Part shown: in pieces, positions 1 to 11,199 of the stretch
How the letters are laid out: the number at the start of each line of letters is the position of its first letter
Position numbering within the stretch: the first letter of the stretch is position 1
Source: Echinometra lucunter
Taxonomy: Eukaryota > Echinodermata > Echinoidea > Camarodonta > Echinometridae
Reading direction: 5' to 3'
Assembly (NCBI GenBank): GCA_029962745.1
Contig: CM057153.1
Location: 37,491,662-37,555,661 of the forward strand
Length of the DNA: 64,000 bases
Notes under the pieces: generated by a model
The model's input: the letters and a program-made list of their open reading frames with translations, nothing else
The model's database searches: none
Told to the model about the DNA's origin: nothing
Made by a program: the position numbers and the translations under genes

Positions 1-1538
1 GTATACAAAGACGATATGATAAACGCATACAAGCATCTAGTTAATACATGTACAGTCATAAAGTCTATGCAATTTGCAATTAATTTACAAATGCATTAGA
101 CAAGAATATTATTGCTCTATTATAGTGAAAAACATGCATAATTGATAAGCTACGTAGCTACATGCGAGTATTAGTGCGGGTAATGCGAAGGGTTAATACT
201 GTATACACGGATTTCTTTCTTTTTTTTCTGCTGAGGCAAACCACACAATTATCCATAGATTAATACAAAATGTAACAAATATCTCATATCAAGCAGTGAC
301 TTTAGAGACGGTTTTGCTGGGCAAACCCAATCCAAATAAAGTACAGCAAACCTTGTAATGAGATTTTATCAAGGGGGTCCATGGTCACAATATGAAAATA
401 TTATATACATAAAGAATATATCAGGACTAATAGTGTGATTTATCATTACATGCAGGCCAAACGTGTGATATGCTTCTCACGAGATAGGGAGGGGCTAATG
501 GCCTTTCCTTTATTAAATAAACACATGTACAAACGGCTCGCTGCTATTCTTAATGACGGACTTGTGAATTTGCATTTTTGTAGAAGTTTCGCCAAACCTT
601 TCCTTTCCTTGAAATCCTCCACACGCTTCGATATGTCATTTATAGCTTACACAAAGACTCGAATATAAGAATAAATATTTTCAGGTGGTGACCTTTTTCC
701 AACACCATAGGTTGGAGCCTTGGAGGCTACCATGGAAATAAAGCAGGATCTAACTCCATGCAAACAGGAAACGACTAGACTTCCAGATGGCCTCAGAACC
801 CCGGGGTATATTATACAACAGAGTGTGCAAGTACACGTAATGGACACGCATGTCATCAATATTAAACGAAAAACAAACAACACCCCCCCCCCCCAAAAAA
901 AAAGAGAACAAGTCTAGTCTAACAATAATGGGGTCTACATGTACAGCGTATAAGATATGTCGAAATCACCTCTCCATTCCTTCCGCAGAACTTTCAAAAC
1001 TGAGATAATCATGAAAAACTTTTACCTTTCCCTCTAAAAGGTTACACAACATAACATTTTCTTTAAACTGAAAAAATGCTATCAAAATAGCTCCTGCTCA
1101 CTGACGTACATTCTAGATCAAATCTTTTCAAGTGCTCAAATGAAGTAACTATAACCCTGTCAATTTTTTCACCATACAAAACATATAGTACAATACATTT
1201 CCAATTTTTAAAGTAATGCTGAGTGAATTATTACTTTGGAATGGTGCACACTTACGCAATGAAGTATTTTAGTGCAGTACCTAACTAACTGGCGACAAAG
1301 GCACGAGAAAACCCCTGTATGTAATGTATAGTGGAAGTCGTTATAAAAGCACCACATTTTTTGAACTATTCGAAGATTTTGTATTTGAAAAATAAGGCAT
1401 ATCTTGTATGTAAAGAAAACTGTACATTATGAAAATCTCTTTCCATATCATCTAGCAATATTTCAACGGAGACAAACTGAAATTGTTTAAAATGCGATAG
1501 TTGTCCCTCATGAAGTAATATGCAAAGTCGTAACATCA
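1..1538. other. Non-coding AT-rich DNA
   Basis: No open frame here has recognisable protein content. The stretch is AT-rich and contains one C/A homopolymer tract near 881-902. I see no RNA gene, and no inverted repeat that I could delimit. It lies downstream of the minus-strand stomatin copy 1, beyond its likely 3' end. Confidence 0.5.
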
Positions 1539-1696
1539 GGGGCCTGTTGCATAAAACTTTTGCCAGACTTTTTTTCCGGCAAAAAAAAGTCTGGCAAATT
1601 TTTATGTAATGAAAAACTATGGCAATTTTTTTTGGCCGTAGTTTCCTCAAATTTTGCCATAAAAAACTCCGGCAAAAGTTTTATGCAACGGGCCCC
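1539..1696. mobile_element. MITE with GGGGCCYGTTGCATAAAAC ends
   Basis: The first and last ~26 bases are inverted copies of each other: GGGGCCTGTTGCATAAAAC at the left and its reverse complement, with one C/T change, at the right. The 158-bp body contains further self-complementary CCGGCAAAA/TTTTGCC blocks, so the whole element can fold into a long hairpin. There is no coding capacity. Its terminal motif resembles those of two other miniature elements in the window (11869-12177 and 43251-43402). I could not define a clean target duplication. Confidence 0.72.
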
Positions 1697-2172
1697 AGAC
1701 CATCAAATCGTTCTGCGAGTGATGCTTAGATTAAAAAAAAAGTTTGTCTTAACCCTCGCCCCTCCCATAATAATCATCAAGCATAGAGGGGTGGGGTCAC
1801 TGATGCCCTCTATGAATTGAACTAATTTGCTCTTCAAATTAGTCAAACGACCTTTTCCATTTTCCACACAATGAATTCTTTATTTTCATCAAGATGAAGA
1901 AACCAAATAATTTGCTTCTTTTAAATATTTATAAATAATATATAACCTACAGAATTCGAAAACTTCACTAATACAATACACTGACTGACTGATCATACAA
2001 TTAAATATGAATTATCATGGAGCCTAAAAAAAAAGCGAAAAAGAAAAGAACGAAAGAAAGAAAGAAGAAATAAAAAAAGAAAACTCCTTGATGATTAAAA
2101 GGTTTCTATCCGAATCTTAAAGTCAAAAGTCTAACATAAACTACTATGGTGAATGATTTTTGCTACGATTGT
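1697..2172. other. Spacer downstream of stomatin copy 1
   Basis: This is AT-rich and likely includes the 3' untranslated region of the minus-strand stomatin copy 1. A reverse-strand AATAAA lies at 1884-1879, about 290 bases past the stop codon. An A/G-rich tract occupies 2028-2082. No ORF of interest. Confidence 0.4.
1879..1884 (-). terminator. Candidate polyadenylation signal of stomatin copy 1
   Basis: The plus strand reads TTTATT, so the minus strand carries a canonical AATAAA hexamer about 290 bases after the TAA stop of stomatin copy 1. Such hexamers are frequent by chance in DNA this AT-rich, so position is the only support. Confidence 0.25.
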
Positions 2173-3072
2173 TTACTTGCTCATGACGCCCTTGAGGAGA
2201 TCAATAGGAAGTGGGAAGATGATGGTGGAGTTCTTCTCTGCTGAGATAGTGTTCAGGGTCTGCAGGTACCTCAGCTGAAGGGCCGATTGGAGATTCCGCA
2301 ATAGTATCTGCTGCTTCCTTCAGGGCGCGAGCAGCATTCTGTTTCTCCTTCAGCAGCAATCACCTTAGCTCTGGCCTCTCTGGAAGCTTCAGCCTCAGCA
2401 GCCATGGCTCTCTGGAGCTGGACAGGCAAACGGACATCCTTGATCTCAACTCTTTCCACCAGGATACCCCAGGGGTCGGTGTCATGGTCGAGGGTTGACT
2501 GCATGTAGTGGCTGATGCCCTCACGTTCTGCCAGGATCTCTGCAAGGTTCTTGGTGCCCAGGACATTACGCAGCGTGGTCTGGGCGAGAAGTCTGGTTGA
2601 CTTGTCGGCGTTTTCTACATTGGCGATGCTGATCGTTGCATTCTTGACACGGTAGAAGACCACAGCATCCACAGAGATGGTCAAACTATCCCTGGTCAGA
2701 ATCTCTTGAGGAGGGATGTCAAACGAAATGGTACGAAGATCTACCTTCGTGTAATCTTCAATGCAGGGCAGGATGAAAAACAATCCTGGACCTCTGGCAC
2801 CGCCAGACAGCAGACGCCCAAGCCTGAAGATAACAGCTCTTTCATACTCCTGTACCACTTTTATGCAGACGAACAGTGAGAAAGGCAGCGTGCAGATCAC
2901 AATTAACACCGACAGGATCATCAGTAAGATTCCCACAGCAACCAAGCCCACCTTCGGAGTCAGAGGCCCCGATAATCTGTGGGCTACTAGTATTCTCTCC
3001 CATCAATCCGTCGTCTTTACCCCTGGATGCCATCATGAGCTCGAGATTCTGTTCTTCGCGGTCACTTTTCAT
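2173..3072 (-). pseudogene. Stomatin-like protein, copy 1 (three +1 frameshifts)
   Basis: The reading frame encodes a complete stomatin (band 7/SPFH) protein only if three extra single bases are discounted. The N-terminal part (ATG at 3072, alternative ATGs at 3036 and 3033) ends in a Gly-Cys-Cys motif. The frame shifts at C 2932-2934, continues through the membrane hairpin and SPFH domain in a second frame, shifts again at T 2342-2344, and a third time at T 2287-2288. It then returns to the original frame and ends Met-Ser-Lys-TAA at 2173-2175. Each insertion lengthens a short homopolymer by one base relative to the intact paralogues, and no internal stop or missense decay accompanies them. 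The hairpin sequence (ICTLPFSLFVC) matches copy 5, while the core domain is almost identical at DNA level to copy 3. Corrected length would be 298 residues (286 from the second ATG; human STOM is 288). It may be a young pseudogene or a functional gene with consensus errors. Confidence 0.85.
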
Positions 3073-3798
3073 ATGAAGTATACAATATTTTTACTACAGT
3101 GTGCACTGTTCTTTCGATGAGTACGTTTCGCAGTCTAAGCAGACTTTCGAAAGTGAGAGATATGCTGGTATAGACAATATAATTATGCAACAGTACTTTG
3201 CCGACTTCTACGATTAGGCTCCTTGCGTATGTTGGTACATGGCTGAGGTAATAGCTGTTTACATCAATGATGTAACGCCCCCTGCACAAGCTCTGTAGCT
3301 CCACAGTATACTCGGACTGTATTTACTCACGAAAGGAAAAATCCAGTCATCGCTATTTCATATTGAGTCACTGAACTGTGTCTATACGCTTTATCACGTG
3401 TTTTTGACGCCCCAGTAGAAAAACATGGCGTCTATTCTTATTCGGACAAAAGAATGCCCGTCTCATATTCTCGTTCATCAGACCCGATATACGTGAAATT
3501 GACGCAAATTGCATGGTAACATTATATACTATGGCGTATCCAGAAACTGAATGTCAGGGGGTGCATCTCATTTTATGGATTTTATTATTTTTATTGATCA
3601 TTGTAAAGTATTTTCTAGGTCTACGGAGGGGGCGGGGGGGGGCATATGCTGCATGGGAAAATGACGTGCCCAATAAGCTGCTGCAATACCAAAGCAGAGA
3701 ACTATTCCGAATACGTCGTAAAACGTTTGATAATGATTGGAAGAAAAAAAATGTTGTTTTGAAGTGAATGAATGGAATGTTTTTTTTTTTCTTGAAAA
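3073..3798. other. Upstream region of stomatin copy 1
   Basis: This presumably contains the promoter and 5' untranslated region of the minus-strand copy 1, but no TATA box or initiator stands out. Otherwise it is unremarkable AT-rich DNA with a short G-rich tract near 3626-3640. Confidence 0.35.
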
Positions 3799-3911
3799 TA
3801 GTAGCAATAGCCTAGTAGCAGCAGTAGCAGCAGTAGTAGCAGTAGTAGTAGTCATAGCAGTAGTAGCAGTAGTAGCAGTAGTAGCAGTAGTAGTAGCAGT
3901 AGTAGTAGTAT

Positions 3912-3958
<47 letters not shown>

Positions 3959-4057
3959 TAGTAGTAGTAGCGTAGTAGCAGTAGTAGCAGTAGTAGCAGT
4001 AGTAGCAGTAGTAGCAGTAGTAGCAGTAGTAGCCGTAGCAGTAGTAGCAGTGGTAGC

Positions 4058-4116
<59 letters not shown>

Positions 4117-4151
4117 CAGTAGTAGCAGTAGTAGCAGTAGTAGCAGTAGTA
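3799..4151. repeat. (TAG)n/(CAG)n compound trinucleotide microsatellite
   Basis: About 350 bases consist of interleaved TAG and CAG triplets, with a few single-base slips near 3957-3975. The reverse strand accordingly reads CTA/CTG and gives long poly-Leu or poly-Thr translations that are artefacts, not protein. The regular alternation 'GTAGTAGCA' points to expansion of a compound 6-9 bp unit. Confidence 0.95.
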
Positions 4152-4360
4152 TGCCGTAGAGACTTTCCAGTCCTGTGGTCAATATTTCCCAGTATACATG
4201 TGCCATCACATTTTGTTTGATATACCGTTCTACAGCATTTTGTGATGAGCTGTCACATCCAGCTCTTAGTTACAAATTACCTTCAGCTATATCATGGATA
4301 ACACTACCGGTAATGCCCAAAATATATAACCTAAACATCCAATCTCGTGTATCGCATTTA

Positions 4361-4705
4361 GCACGATTTCCCGGGGGGGGGGGGGCACTGTTATTACAAG
4401 GTGGACACCATGCTCTTACACGGACTTTCAAAATGGACCCTAAACAGGTAATTATCCTTCGATCTCAGAACACCCTAAACAAGTGTTTTGTCATGTTTTC
4501 CCCACCACTAAACAACCCTTTATACACGCACCCAAGCTCTTAAAGAGTATATCCCCTTTTCGCCTGATTTTGCACTTTCGATACCTTTTCACTGTACGCG
4601 GGTACATCGCCCGTCCATGAAAAACTTTTTACGCGTTTTGTGGTACGAGCATGGTGTTCACCTTATACTGGCAGTCCCCCCCCCCCCCACCCCTGCACGA
4701 TTTCC
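4361..4705. mobile_element. Foldback MITE with 11-bp target duplication
   Basis: The element at 4372-4694 is flanked by exact copies of GCACGATTTCC (4361-4371 and 4695-4705). Its ends are G-rich at the left and C-rich at the right. They run into inverted blocks: GGCACTG..ACAAGGTGGACACCATGCTC on the left and GAGCATGGTGTTCACCTTA..CTGGCAG on the right. It has no coding capacity. A direct repeat of about 11 bp is longer than the 8 bp of hAT or P elements and nearer the 9-11 bp typical of Mutator-like elements, but no transposase is present to confirm the superfamily. Confidence 0.75.
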
Positions 4706-4883
4706 AGTCCTTGCTTACACTTAGAGAAAGCGTACCGCACGTGCATGTAGTTGTGTAACCATTACCCATCCTCAACATGTTGCCAAAACAGTGGTATTAC
4801 GTGTGCAGTTTATGTTCTATGCTTTCATGTTATTGTATTCATTTATTAATGAATGAAGATGTTATTATTGCCGTTATAACCAT

Positions 4884-5046
4884 TCTTCTTCTTCTTCTTC
4901 TTCTTCTTCTTCTTCTTCTTCTTCTTCTTCTTCTTCTTCTTCTTCTCCTCCTCCTCCTCCTCCTCCTTTTCCTCCTCCTCCTCCTCCCTCATCCTTCTTC
5001 TTCTTCTTCTTCTTTTTTTCTTCTTCTTCTTCTTCTTCTTCTTCTT

Positions 5047-5076
<30 letters not shown>
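4884..5076. repeat. (CTT)n/(CTC)n trinucleotide microsatellite
   Basis: This is a nearly pure CTT repeat with an internal CTC-rich block (about 4945-4990). The complementary strand is GAA/GAG purine-only DNA. Translations in either strand are homopolymeric (Leu, Lys, Glu) and not genuine proteins. Confidence 0.95.
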
Positions 5077-5077
<1 letters not shown>

Positions 5078-5441
5078 GTGTTATTAGTATTATTGTTATT
5101 ATAATTATTGTTGATGCTATTAAAATAGTTGTTTGGGTCAGTAAGAGACTTTACAGATTGTACAAAGTAGCAGTGGAAAACTTGGAACGGATTAGATCTT
5201 AAAAAGGAGTGCAATCTAAATAAAATGAAATGATTTGATGAATAAAAGTATCATACGTCTTGCTTGTATTCACGTATCCACCTGTCTCCACGATATACAG
5301 GTTGTATCTTATTTTTTTTCATATGATGATCTGTATAACTATGCAAACAGAAGCGTGCGAAACAGACCTTTTTTTCTAGGAAAAGGAACAGGCCCATCTA
5401 ATGACAACTTTTTTTTTCTGAACACACAATCTCTGTATTTT

Positions 5442-5660
5442 TCATCTCTCTCTCTCTCTCCCTTTCTCTGTCTCATTATTCATCACCCCCTTGTATATAG
5501 CGCCATGAGCGTCATGCCTGACGGACCTGAGCGCTTTATAAGAAGCCACCATTATCATAATTATCATTATTATCCTCTCTCTCCCTCTTTCTCTCTCTCT
5601 ACCTCTCTTTCTTCTCTGCCACCCCCCCCCCCTCTCTCTCTTCATCTATGACTGTTTCTC
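5442..5660. repeat. CT-rich low-complexity tract with TATAGCGC motif
   Basis: CT dinucleotide-rich stretches (5442-5475, 5575-5660) flank a segment with TATATAGCGC, AGCGCTTTATA and (ATTATC)n. The same combination of A/T triplets and TATAGCGC recurs at 23840-23910 and 31003-31050 and looks like the 3' tail of a dispersed SINE or similar element. Confidence 0.5.
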
Positions 5661-6217
5661 TCACTAAAATTGCACTGTATCTATCTGCCACGCACACTCT
5701 GTATTTCAATTCCGCCTTTTTTTTTTTTTTTTTTTTTTCTTCTAGTTTCACCTGTTTCTCTCACCCATTCTTTAATTAACTGCATTATTCGGAAAAATCC
5801 CTTTGGTTTCTGCCAAAACTTAATATTCTAATAGAAAAATTTATCGGGATTGCAGTGTCTGCAACCATGCAGATCAAGCAGCGACTTATGAAATTGTGAG
5901 GGGGATCATAGTTCTGCAAGCAGTGGCATACATCGGGAAAAAGGCGCCAGGGGCAAGCGCTGAAATTCCGTAGAACCAAGTGTTGATAGAGCAGCTATGT
6001 AGGAAATAATTTTCAAAAATGCCGTTTACCGTAACCATAAATCTATTCGAAAAAGTATTACTTATTAAGCAGATCCAAACAACATTTACGAAAATGAATA
6101 ATGATTTTATTTTTTATTATGTAACTTTCCAGTCTGAAAGCATAATTAAGCGTTTAAAATCATAGCATACCTGTAATACTGCTTTAATAGATTTCAAGTG
6201 AATTCATTACAGGCTAG
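5661..6217. other. Non-coding spacer
   Basis: Contains a run of about 22 T at 5717-5738. No gene, RNA or bounded repeat recognised. Confidence 0.45.
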
Positions 6218-6742
6218 ATTCAATTCAATTCAATTCATTTATTTCGCAAAATAAAATTAAAATACATTATAATATTACGATGACGTAAAATGCATATATA
6301 CAATATTCTTCGGGGCTTTCCTCGAAGGTTAAAAACCTGTAATTTAGGATCGCCCATGTACAGTACAATGAAAAATATACAGATATTATACTAACAATAC
6401 AGCAAGAAAACAATTTGAAAAAGAGACCCATAAAGAACAATTTAAACGAGAAAGGAAAAGAAAGGGGAAAGGGGATGGAGGGGGATAGGTAGCATAACGA
6501 TTAATTAACTGTGATGATTAATGACTATTTACTAATAAGATCTTGTACTGCTTCCTAAAAGAAGATAGAAATTGCGATTTTGTTATATCATGGGGTATCA
6601 TGTTCCAGTGTTTGGGACCTAGGTAACTTATTGATTTAGCTTCAAAACTTGTTATAACGGACCATAAATGGAATTTATTTAGATGGAATCTAACATCTCT
6701 GCAAATCCCTAACACTAACTTATAAATATGTTTCCTCTGCAC
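6218..6742 (-). mobile_element. 5'-truncated LINE 3' end (reverse-transcriptase ORF C-terminus)
   Basis: A 74-residue minus-strand frame (6742-6518) ends with a pattern typical of the extreme C-terminus of non-LTR retrotransposon reverse-transcriptase proteins: Tyr-Leu-Gly-Pro-Lys-His-Trp-Asn, then Ile-Pro-His-Asp-Ile, then Phe-Leu-Ser-Ser-Phe-Arg-Lys. It is followed by an untranslated stretch and a pentanucleotide (TTGAA)n tail at 6240-6218, as found at the 3' ends of many CR1/L2-like elements. Everything upstream of the C-terminus is missing, which is normal for 5' truncation. The clade is uncertain. Confidence 0.6.
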
Positions 6743-7566
6743 CTATGGAAACATAACTTACAAAAAAGTAATGATAATAATCACACTGTGTTTAGCGGAT
6801 TCAAATACAGTTGTACTGCGAAAACTAGGAAAGGCGTGCATTGCTTTTATATTACTGCATAAAATGACCCCCCCAAAATAGACTGCACCTTTGTTTAATC
6901 TATTTTACAACTGCGTAAGGAAAACAATTTTTTTGTAAGATGGGGAACTTCGTAAACATTGGAAGAAAGTCCGTTACATAGATGTTAAAAATATGAACCC
7001 CCTCTATGGATGTTGGTGGATGTTTCACATGTATTATTGTTCACCTAGGTTATCAATAAATTGAAACTTACAGTAAAGCTCTACAATATTTCATTCTACG
7101 GTACTCGGACGTGATCCCCAGATTTTAACGATTACAAAAAAATCTGGCATTCATGGATCTTTTTCAAAATATTATGATGAAAACAATGTGCTTCGATGAG
7201 GCAATCTTTGATGATAAAAATTATCATGATCATGGAATCATCTGAAAATGTATTCATGCAGCTCAAGGTTTGGAATAAATATTCCGTTTTCCGGATTGAT
7301 TTTTTTTTTGACGCTCTGTAGTCAGTAGCTGAAAGGATAATAATGTCATGCATGAAGACGCTCGAAAATTCTAAGTATTGGGTGAGCAAGTAAAAGAAAA
7401 AAAAAATGGCAAAATCTCTAGACAGAACTCTTGAAACACTGCGATCCCTAGATTCCATTTGGAAGCAGCTGAATAGAACCTAAATTCATTTTACAGCTTT
7501 CACGTTCCGATAATTTGCAACGATAAGAGGCAAATTTGACAAAACAGCCAAGACAATCACTAGATA
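6743..7566. other. Spacer between LINE fragment and stomatin copy 2
   Basis: AT-rich; it likely includes the 3' untranslated region of copy 2. No recognised coding content. Confidence 0.35.
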
Positions 7567-8424
7567 TTACTTCAGTATGCCTTTGAGAAGATCGATAGGA
7601 AGGGGAAAGATGATGGTGGAGTTCTTTTCTGCCGAGACGGTGTTCAGAGTCTGCAGATACCTCAGCTGAAGGGCCGATGGAGATTCCGCAATAGTATCTG
7701 CTGCTTCCTTCAGGGCACGAGCAGCATTCTGTTCTCCTTCAGCAGCAATCACCTTAGCTCTGGCCTCTCTGGAAGCTTCAGCCTCAGCAGCCATGGCTCT
7801 CTGGAGCTGGACAGGCAAACTGACATCCTTGATCTCAACTCTTTCCACCAGGATACCCCAGGGGTCGGTGTCATGGTCGAGGGTCGACTGCATGTAGTGG
7901 CTGATGCCCTCACGGTCTGCCAGGATCTCTGCAAGGTTCTTGGTGCCCAGCACATTACGAAGCGTGGTCTGGGCGAGAAGTCTAGTTGAGCTATCGGCGT
8001 TTTCTACATTGGCGATGCTGATCGTTGCATTCTTGACACGGTAGAAGACCACAGCATCCACAGTGATGGTCAAACTGTCCTTGGTAAGGATCTCTTGAGG
8101 GGGGATGTCAAACGAAATCGTACGTAGATCTACCTTGGTGTAGTTCTCGATGAAAGGCAAAACGAAGAACAATCCTGGACCCTTGGCACCGCCAGGCAGC
8201 AGACGCCCAAGCCTGAAGATAACAGCTCTTTCATACTCCTGCACCACTTTTATGGAGACAAAGAGCGAGAAAGGGAACGTGCAGATCACCACTATCCATG
8301 ACAAGATGGTTAGTGCTACTGCACAGCAACCATCTTCTTCATCGGAAACATTGGCTCCAATCACTTCAGCAGACGATGGTTCTAGTTCTACCTCATAGTC
8401 GTTTTCACCCGTCGATTCCATCAT
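7567..8424 (-). CDS. Stomatin-like protein, copy 2 (cysteine-poor paralogue)
   Basis: This intact 285-residue single-exon frame starts at the first in-frame ATG of a Met-Met-Glu-Ser start and ends Gly-Ile-Leu-Lys-TAA. Order: a short acidic cytosolic N-terminus with Cys33-Cys34; a membrane hairpin at about 36-59 with the family-conserved proline (51); the SPFH/band 7 domain to about 200; an Ala/Glu-rich coiled segment at 200-240; and the C-terminal [12 protein letters not shown] motif, which in human STOM supports oligomerisation and raft association. Unlike the other four copies it has Ser57 for the hairpin cysteine and Phe91 for the cysteine after Leu-Pro; the latter aligns with human STOM Cys87, a palmitoylation site. 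Its N-terminus and C-terminal residues are also the most divergent of the set. Expected role: a monotopic membrane scaffold regulating channels or transporters. Substrate or partner unknown. Confidence 0.93.
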   Translation of the reverse strand: MMESTGENDYEVELEPSSAEVIGANVSDEEDGCCAVALTILSWIVVICTFPFSLFVSIKVVQEYERAVIFRLGRLLPGGAKGPGLFFVLPFIENYTKVDLRTISFDIPPQEILTKDSLTITVDAVVFYRVKNATISIANVENADSSTRLLAQTTLRNVLGTKNLAEILADREGISHYMQSTLDHDTDPWGILVERVEIKDVSLPVQLQRAMAAEAEASREARAKVIAAEGEQNAARALKEAADTIAESPSALQLRYLQTLNTVSAEKNSTIIFPLPIDLLKGILK

Positions 8425-9061
8425 TTTGAGATGTTCGAGATAAAATCCACAGTTTTAACTAAAATCAGATGCGGACCTAACAAAAGACGTGACATGTACA
8501 CATACGAATGCCAATCCCCAACTGACTGAATTCAGTTCCTTCAAATGACTAAGTACAAAGTATCACAGATACGTTATGCGGAAGTCAGTGAAAATATGAA
8601 TTTTGGCTAAGAACGACATATTTATTTAGTCATTCATGAATTACATAAAAGGGGGACTTTGTTACCGAATCCCCTGTCAAGTATTTTTAAGTATACTGTC
8701 ATTTCCCCCTTTAATTTCATTTGTTTTGTAAATGATTTCTTTTAAAGTAAATATTTGGTTATTAGCTTTTATTTGGTTTCAGGGCAATGATATGAAGGTC
8801 AAGTACAGTGATACGACTGCAGGCATATGTGACCAAAAGGGTAAAGGATAAGTCTGTATTGGGCCCCAGAATATCAGAATAATGTTACGTACACTAAGAC
8901 ATATACAAGATGGGCAGTTTGTGGGCAACTTTGCGGGATTGCAGGGGGTAGATTAGATTCTGAAACACGAAAAAAGCGGGGAAAGTTTTTGAACAAAAAT
9001 AGACAGCATTTTTGGAGCAATTATATCCGTCTTTTTCAAGTGTTCTGTACGTGTGTACACA
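8425..9061. other. Upstream region of stomatin copy 2
   Basis: This probably carries the copy 2 promoter. No convincing core promoter element is visible and it shows no obvious similarity to the upstream regions of copies 3 and 4. Confidence 0.3.
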
Positions 9062-9209
9062 TACACTGCAAAAACGGTGGTGTTAAATTGGTGTTAAATT
9101 AACACCACTGGTGTTTATATAGGACAACTCTGATGTGGTGGTGTTGTCCTATATAAACACTAGTGGTGTTGATTTAACACCAATGTAACACCACCGTTTT
9201 TGCAGTGTA
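9062..9209. mobile_element. TA-flanked MITE, CACTGCAAAAA ends
   Basis: The element starts TA-CACTGCAAAAACGGTGGTGTTA and ends with the exact reverse complement, CAGTG-TA. The whole ~148 bp is an almost perfect palindrome. The two arms read GTGTTTATATAGGACAAC and its complement around a short loop at about 9133-9140. TA at both ends fits the Tc1/mariner-type target site. No coding capacity. Confidence 0.88.
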
Positions 9210-11199
9210 CAGTTTGGTTCCCCCCCCCCCTTCCCCAGTAGCAAATATAGATCGATCTCCTCGAAATGGCGTATCGTGCTTCGGCTAGAACGAGAAGGAT
9301 TATTTTCCTAGCCAGCAGAGAAGTCCCCGTCTTTTTTTGACATACTAATGATTTTTGTTAAAATCCACGATGGCTTCCGAGAAACCATTCATTAGGAGAA
9401 TTAACATTTTCATCTGCAGGCTGCACTCTCATCATCATTCGTATAACCATTTTTTACGCCCCCTTTTCATGTCAATTTATGTTCACTGTTCCACAACACT
9501 ACTACTTTTGGTTTTAAAAAAAGATGATCAATTTCTTTTGACTTGTCCTTACACACAATTACCTATCAGTTTTATGCAATTAGCTTAAATGAGTTAAGCC
9601 TAGTTATTAGAGGACAAACAAAATGCATTTTCTTGGCTAAATGATTATTTTCCTCAACTGTTCTACTAATATTACCATATTGCCAATCGTTTTCACATAA
9701 CCTGCACGTTCAGAACAGATTTATTCCTAAAGATATCCACTTCGGGGAATTAATCGTATTACACGAGACAACTAGCTGTGAACCCGTTATAATCTTAAAA
9801 AGTCATATCAAACACAAGATTTAAACAAAATGCAGATGTTCCAATATCTTTTTTTTGCTTGTTTGTTTTGTTCCTTACCCACATGGGGTATTCCAAATTT
9901 AAAAAACAAACAAACAAACAAACAAACAAAAACTAAAAAGGAAACAAAGGAAAGATATTTCCCAATTTTATCAACACTGTGAATTAACTTTAACAATGGC
10001 TTTTGAGGAGAAATGAGCATCCATAGTATCTTCAAAGCATGACCACCTATCAAAAAAGAAGAAAAAGAAAGAAAAAAAAAAAAGAAGAAGAAAGTTCCCT
10101 TCTTGTCTCAAAGCCAGAGCGAACTGGCACCACAGAATTCTATTTCTGTGACTGGGCACCCTTGGATGGGATTTTGAAATAGCGCCCTCTCAGTCTTAAA
10201 CTACTGATTCTGTCCCCTTTTTGCTCCCAGCATGCTCTATTCTGATCGATGAGAGCTTTTTTTTGTAACATCTGTTAAAATGTATTTGTATTCATACTAA
10301 GGAAATTCACGAGAAGCCACAAAGGATATAATGTTTCTAAGCTGTCTCTTATTTTGAGTAGCCGTAAATTGGCGCTGTTGTAAACATATCATAATAATTA
10401 GTCAGTTCACTGTTGCTTTAAACGAACAAACGAATCACACTTGCATTGTATAATTACAAGTGAAATTTTATTTTCATAAGTACAATTGCATAGAAATAAT
10501 TGCATAGAAATAATTTACAAAATGATTGATTGAAGAAAGCGTTATCCTCTATTAACGGTACTCTCGATTTTTATCAACATTATAGAAAAAAAATCTGCAG
10601 ATTTTAAACCTGTGTATTGAAATCCTGTTCAAAAGTGACTGATATGTCAGAGAGATTTTACTACGTATTTACCTTGCAATATAAATGTTTAGTTAGACTA
10701 TACAATGAATTACAGTAATAATAATAATTTGTAAATATTTGTAGAGTGCAAAAACTATTTAGAACATATTGTACTCCGCTGCAAGAGCTCCGGATGTGCT
10801 TGAGAGCATTATATGCAGTTACATGTGTGAAAAGTGTGTTTTTATCTTTTATTCAAAAATATTTAATTATAGTGATTTCCTGATTTTCAATTGTAAGTTA
10901 TTCTACAGTTTGGGTGCCGCACAAAGTAATGCTCGATCTCCTAGTGCTCAGTACCTTTGTTTTGTGTCAAGGGACTTTTATTGCCAATATATCTTGGGAA
11001 CTGCGCGGAATGTGGGTATGTTTTCTAGATTTGAGTTTTTAAAGTTCACCAATATGCAGGCTTGGCCAGTAAGAGCGTTATGCACAAACATCAGAATTTT
11101 GAATTTAGTCTTTGGTGTAATATTAGCCTCTTAATAGGGGGGGATATCCGTGAGCATTTGGTACAGTCAACAATCAGACGTGCACAAGTGTTTTGGTAA
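9210..11199. other. Intergenic spacer
   Basis: Contains a poly-C tract at about 9219-9230, an (AAAC)n run at 9902-9930, A/G-rich DNA at 10050-10095 and a short 15-bp direct repeat (TTGCATAGAAATAA) near 10487-10515. A 121-residue plus-strand frame from 10769 has no recognisable domain and I do not call it a gene. Confidence 0.4.

Noticed and set aside
3598..4209. 203-codon frame with long Leu and Thr runs
   Set aside because: It is a translation of the TAG/CAG microsatellite; amino-acid runs change with frame and strand and no unique domain flanks them.
4777..5214. Poly-Leu and poly-Lys/Arg/Glu frames
   Set aside because: Translations of the CTT/CTC repeat.
10769..11134. 121-codon plus-strand frame
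   Set aside because: No recognisable domain and no paralogue; composition like the surrounding non-coding DNA.
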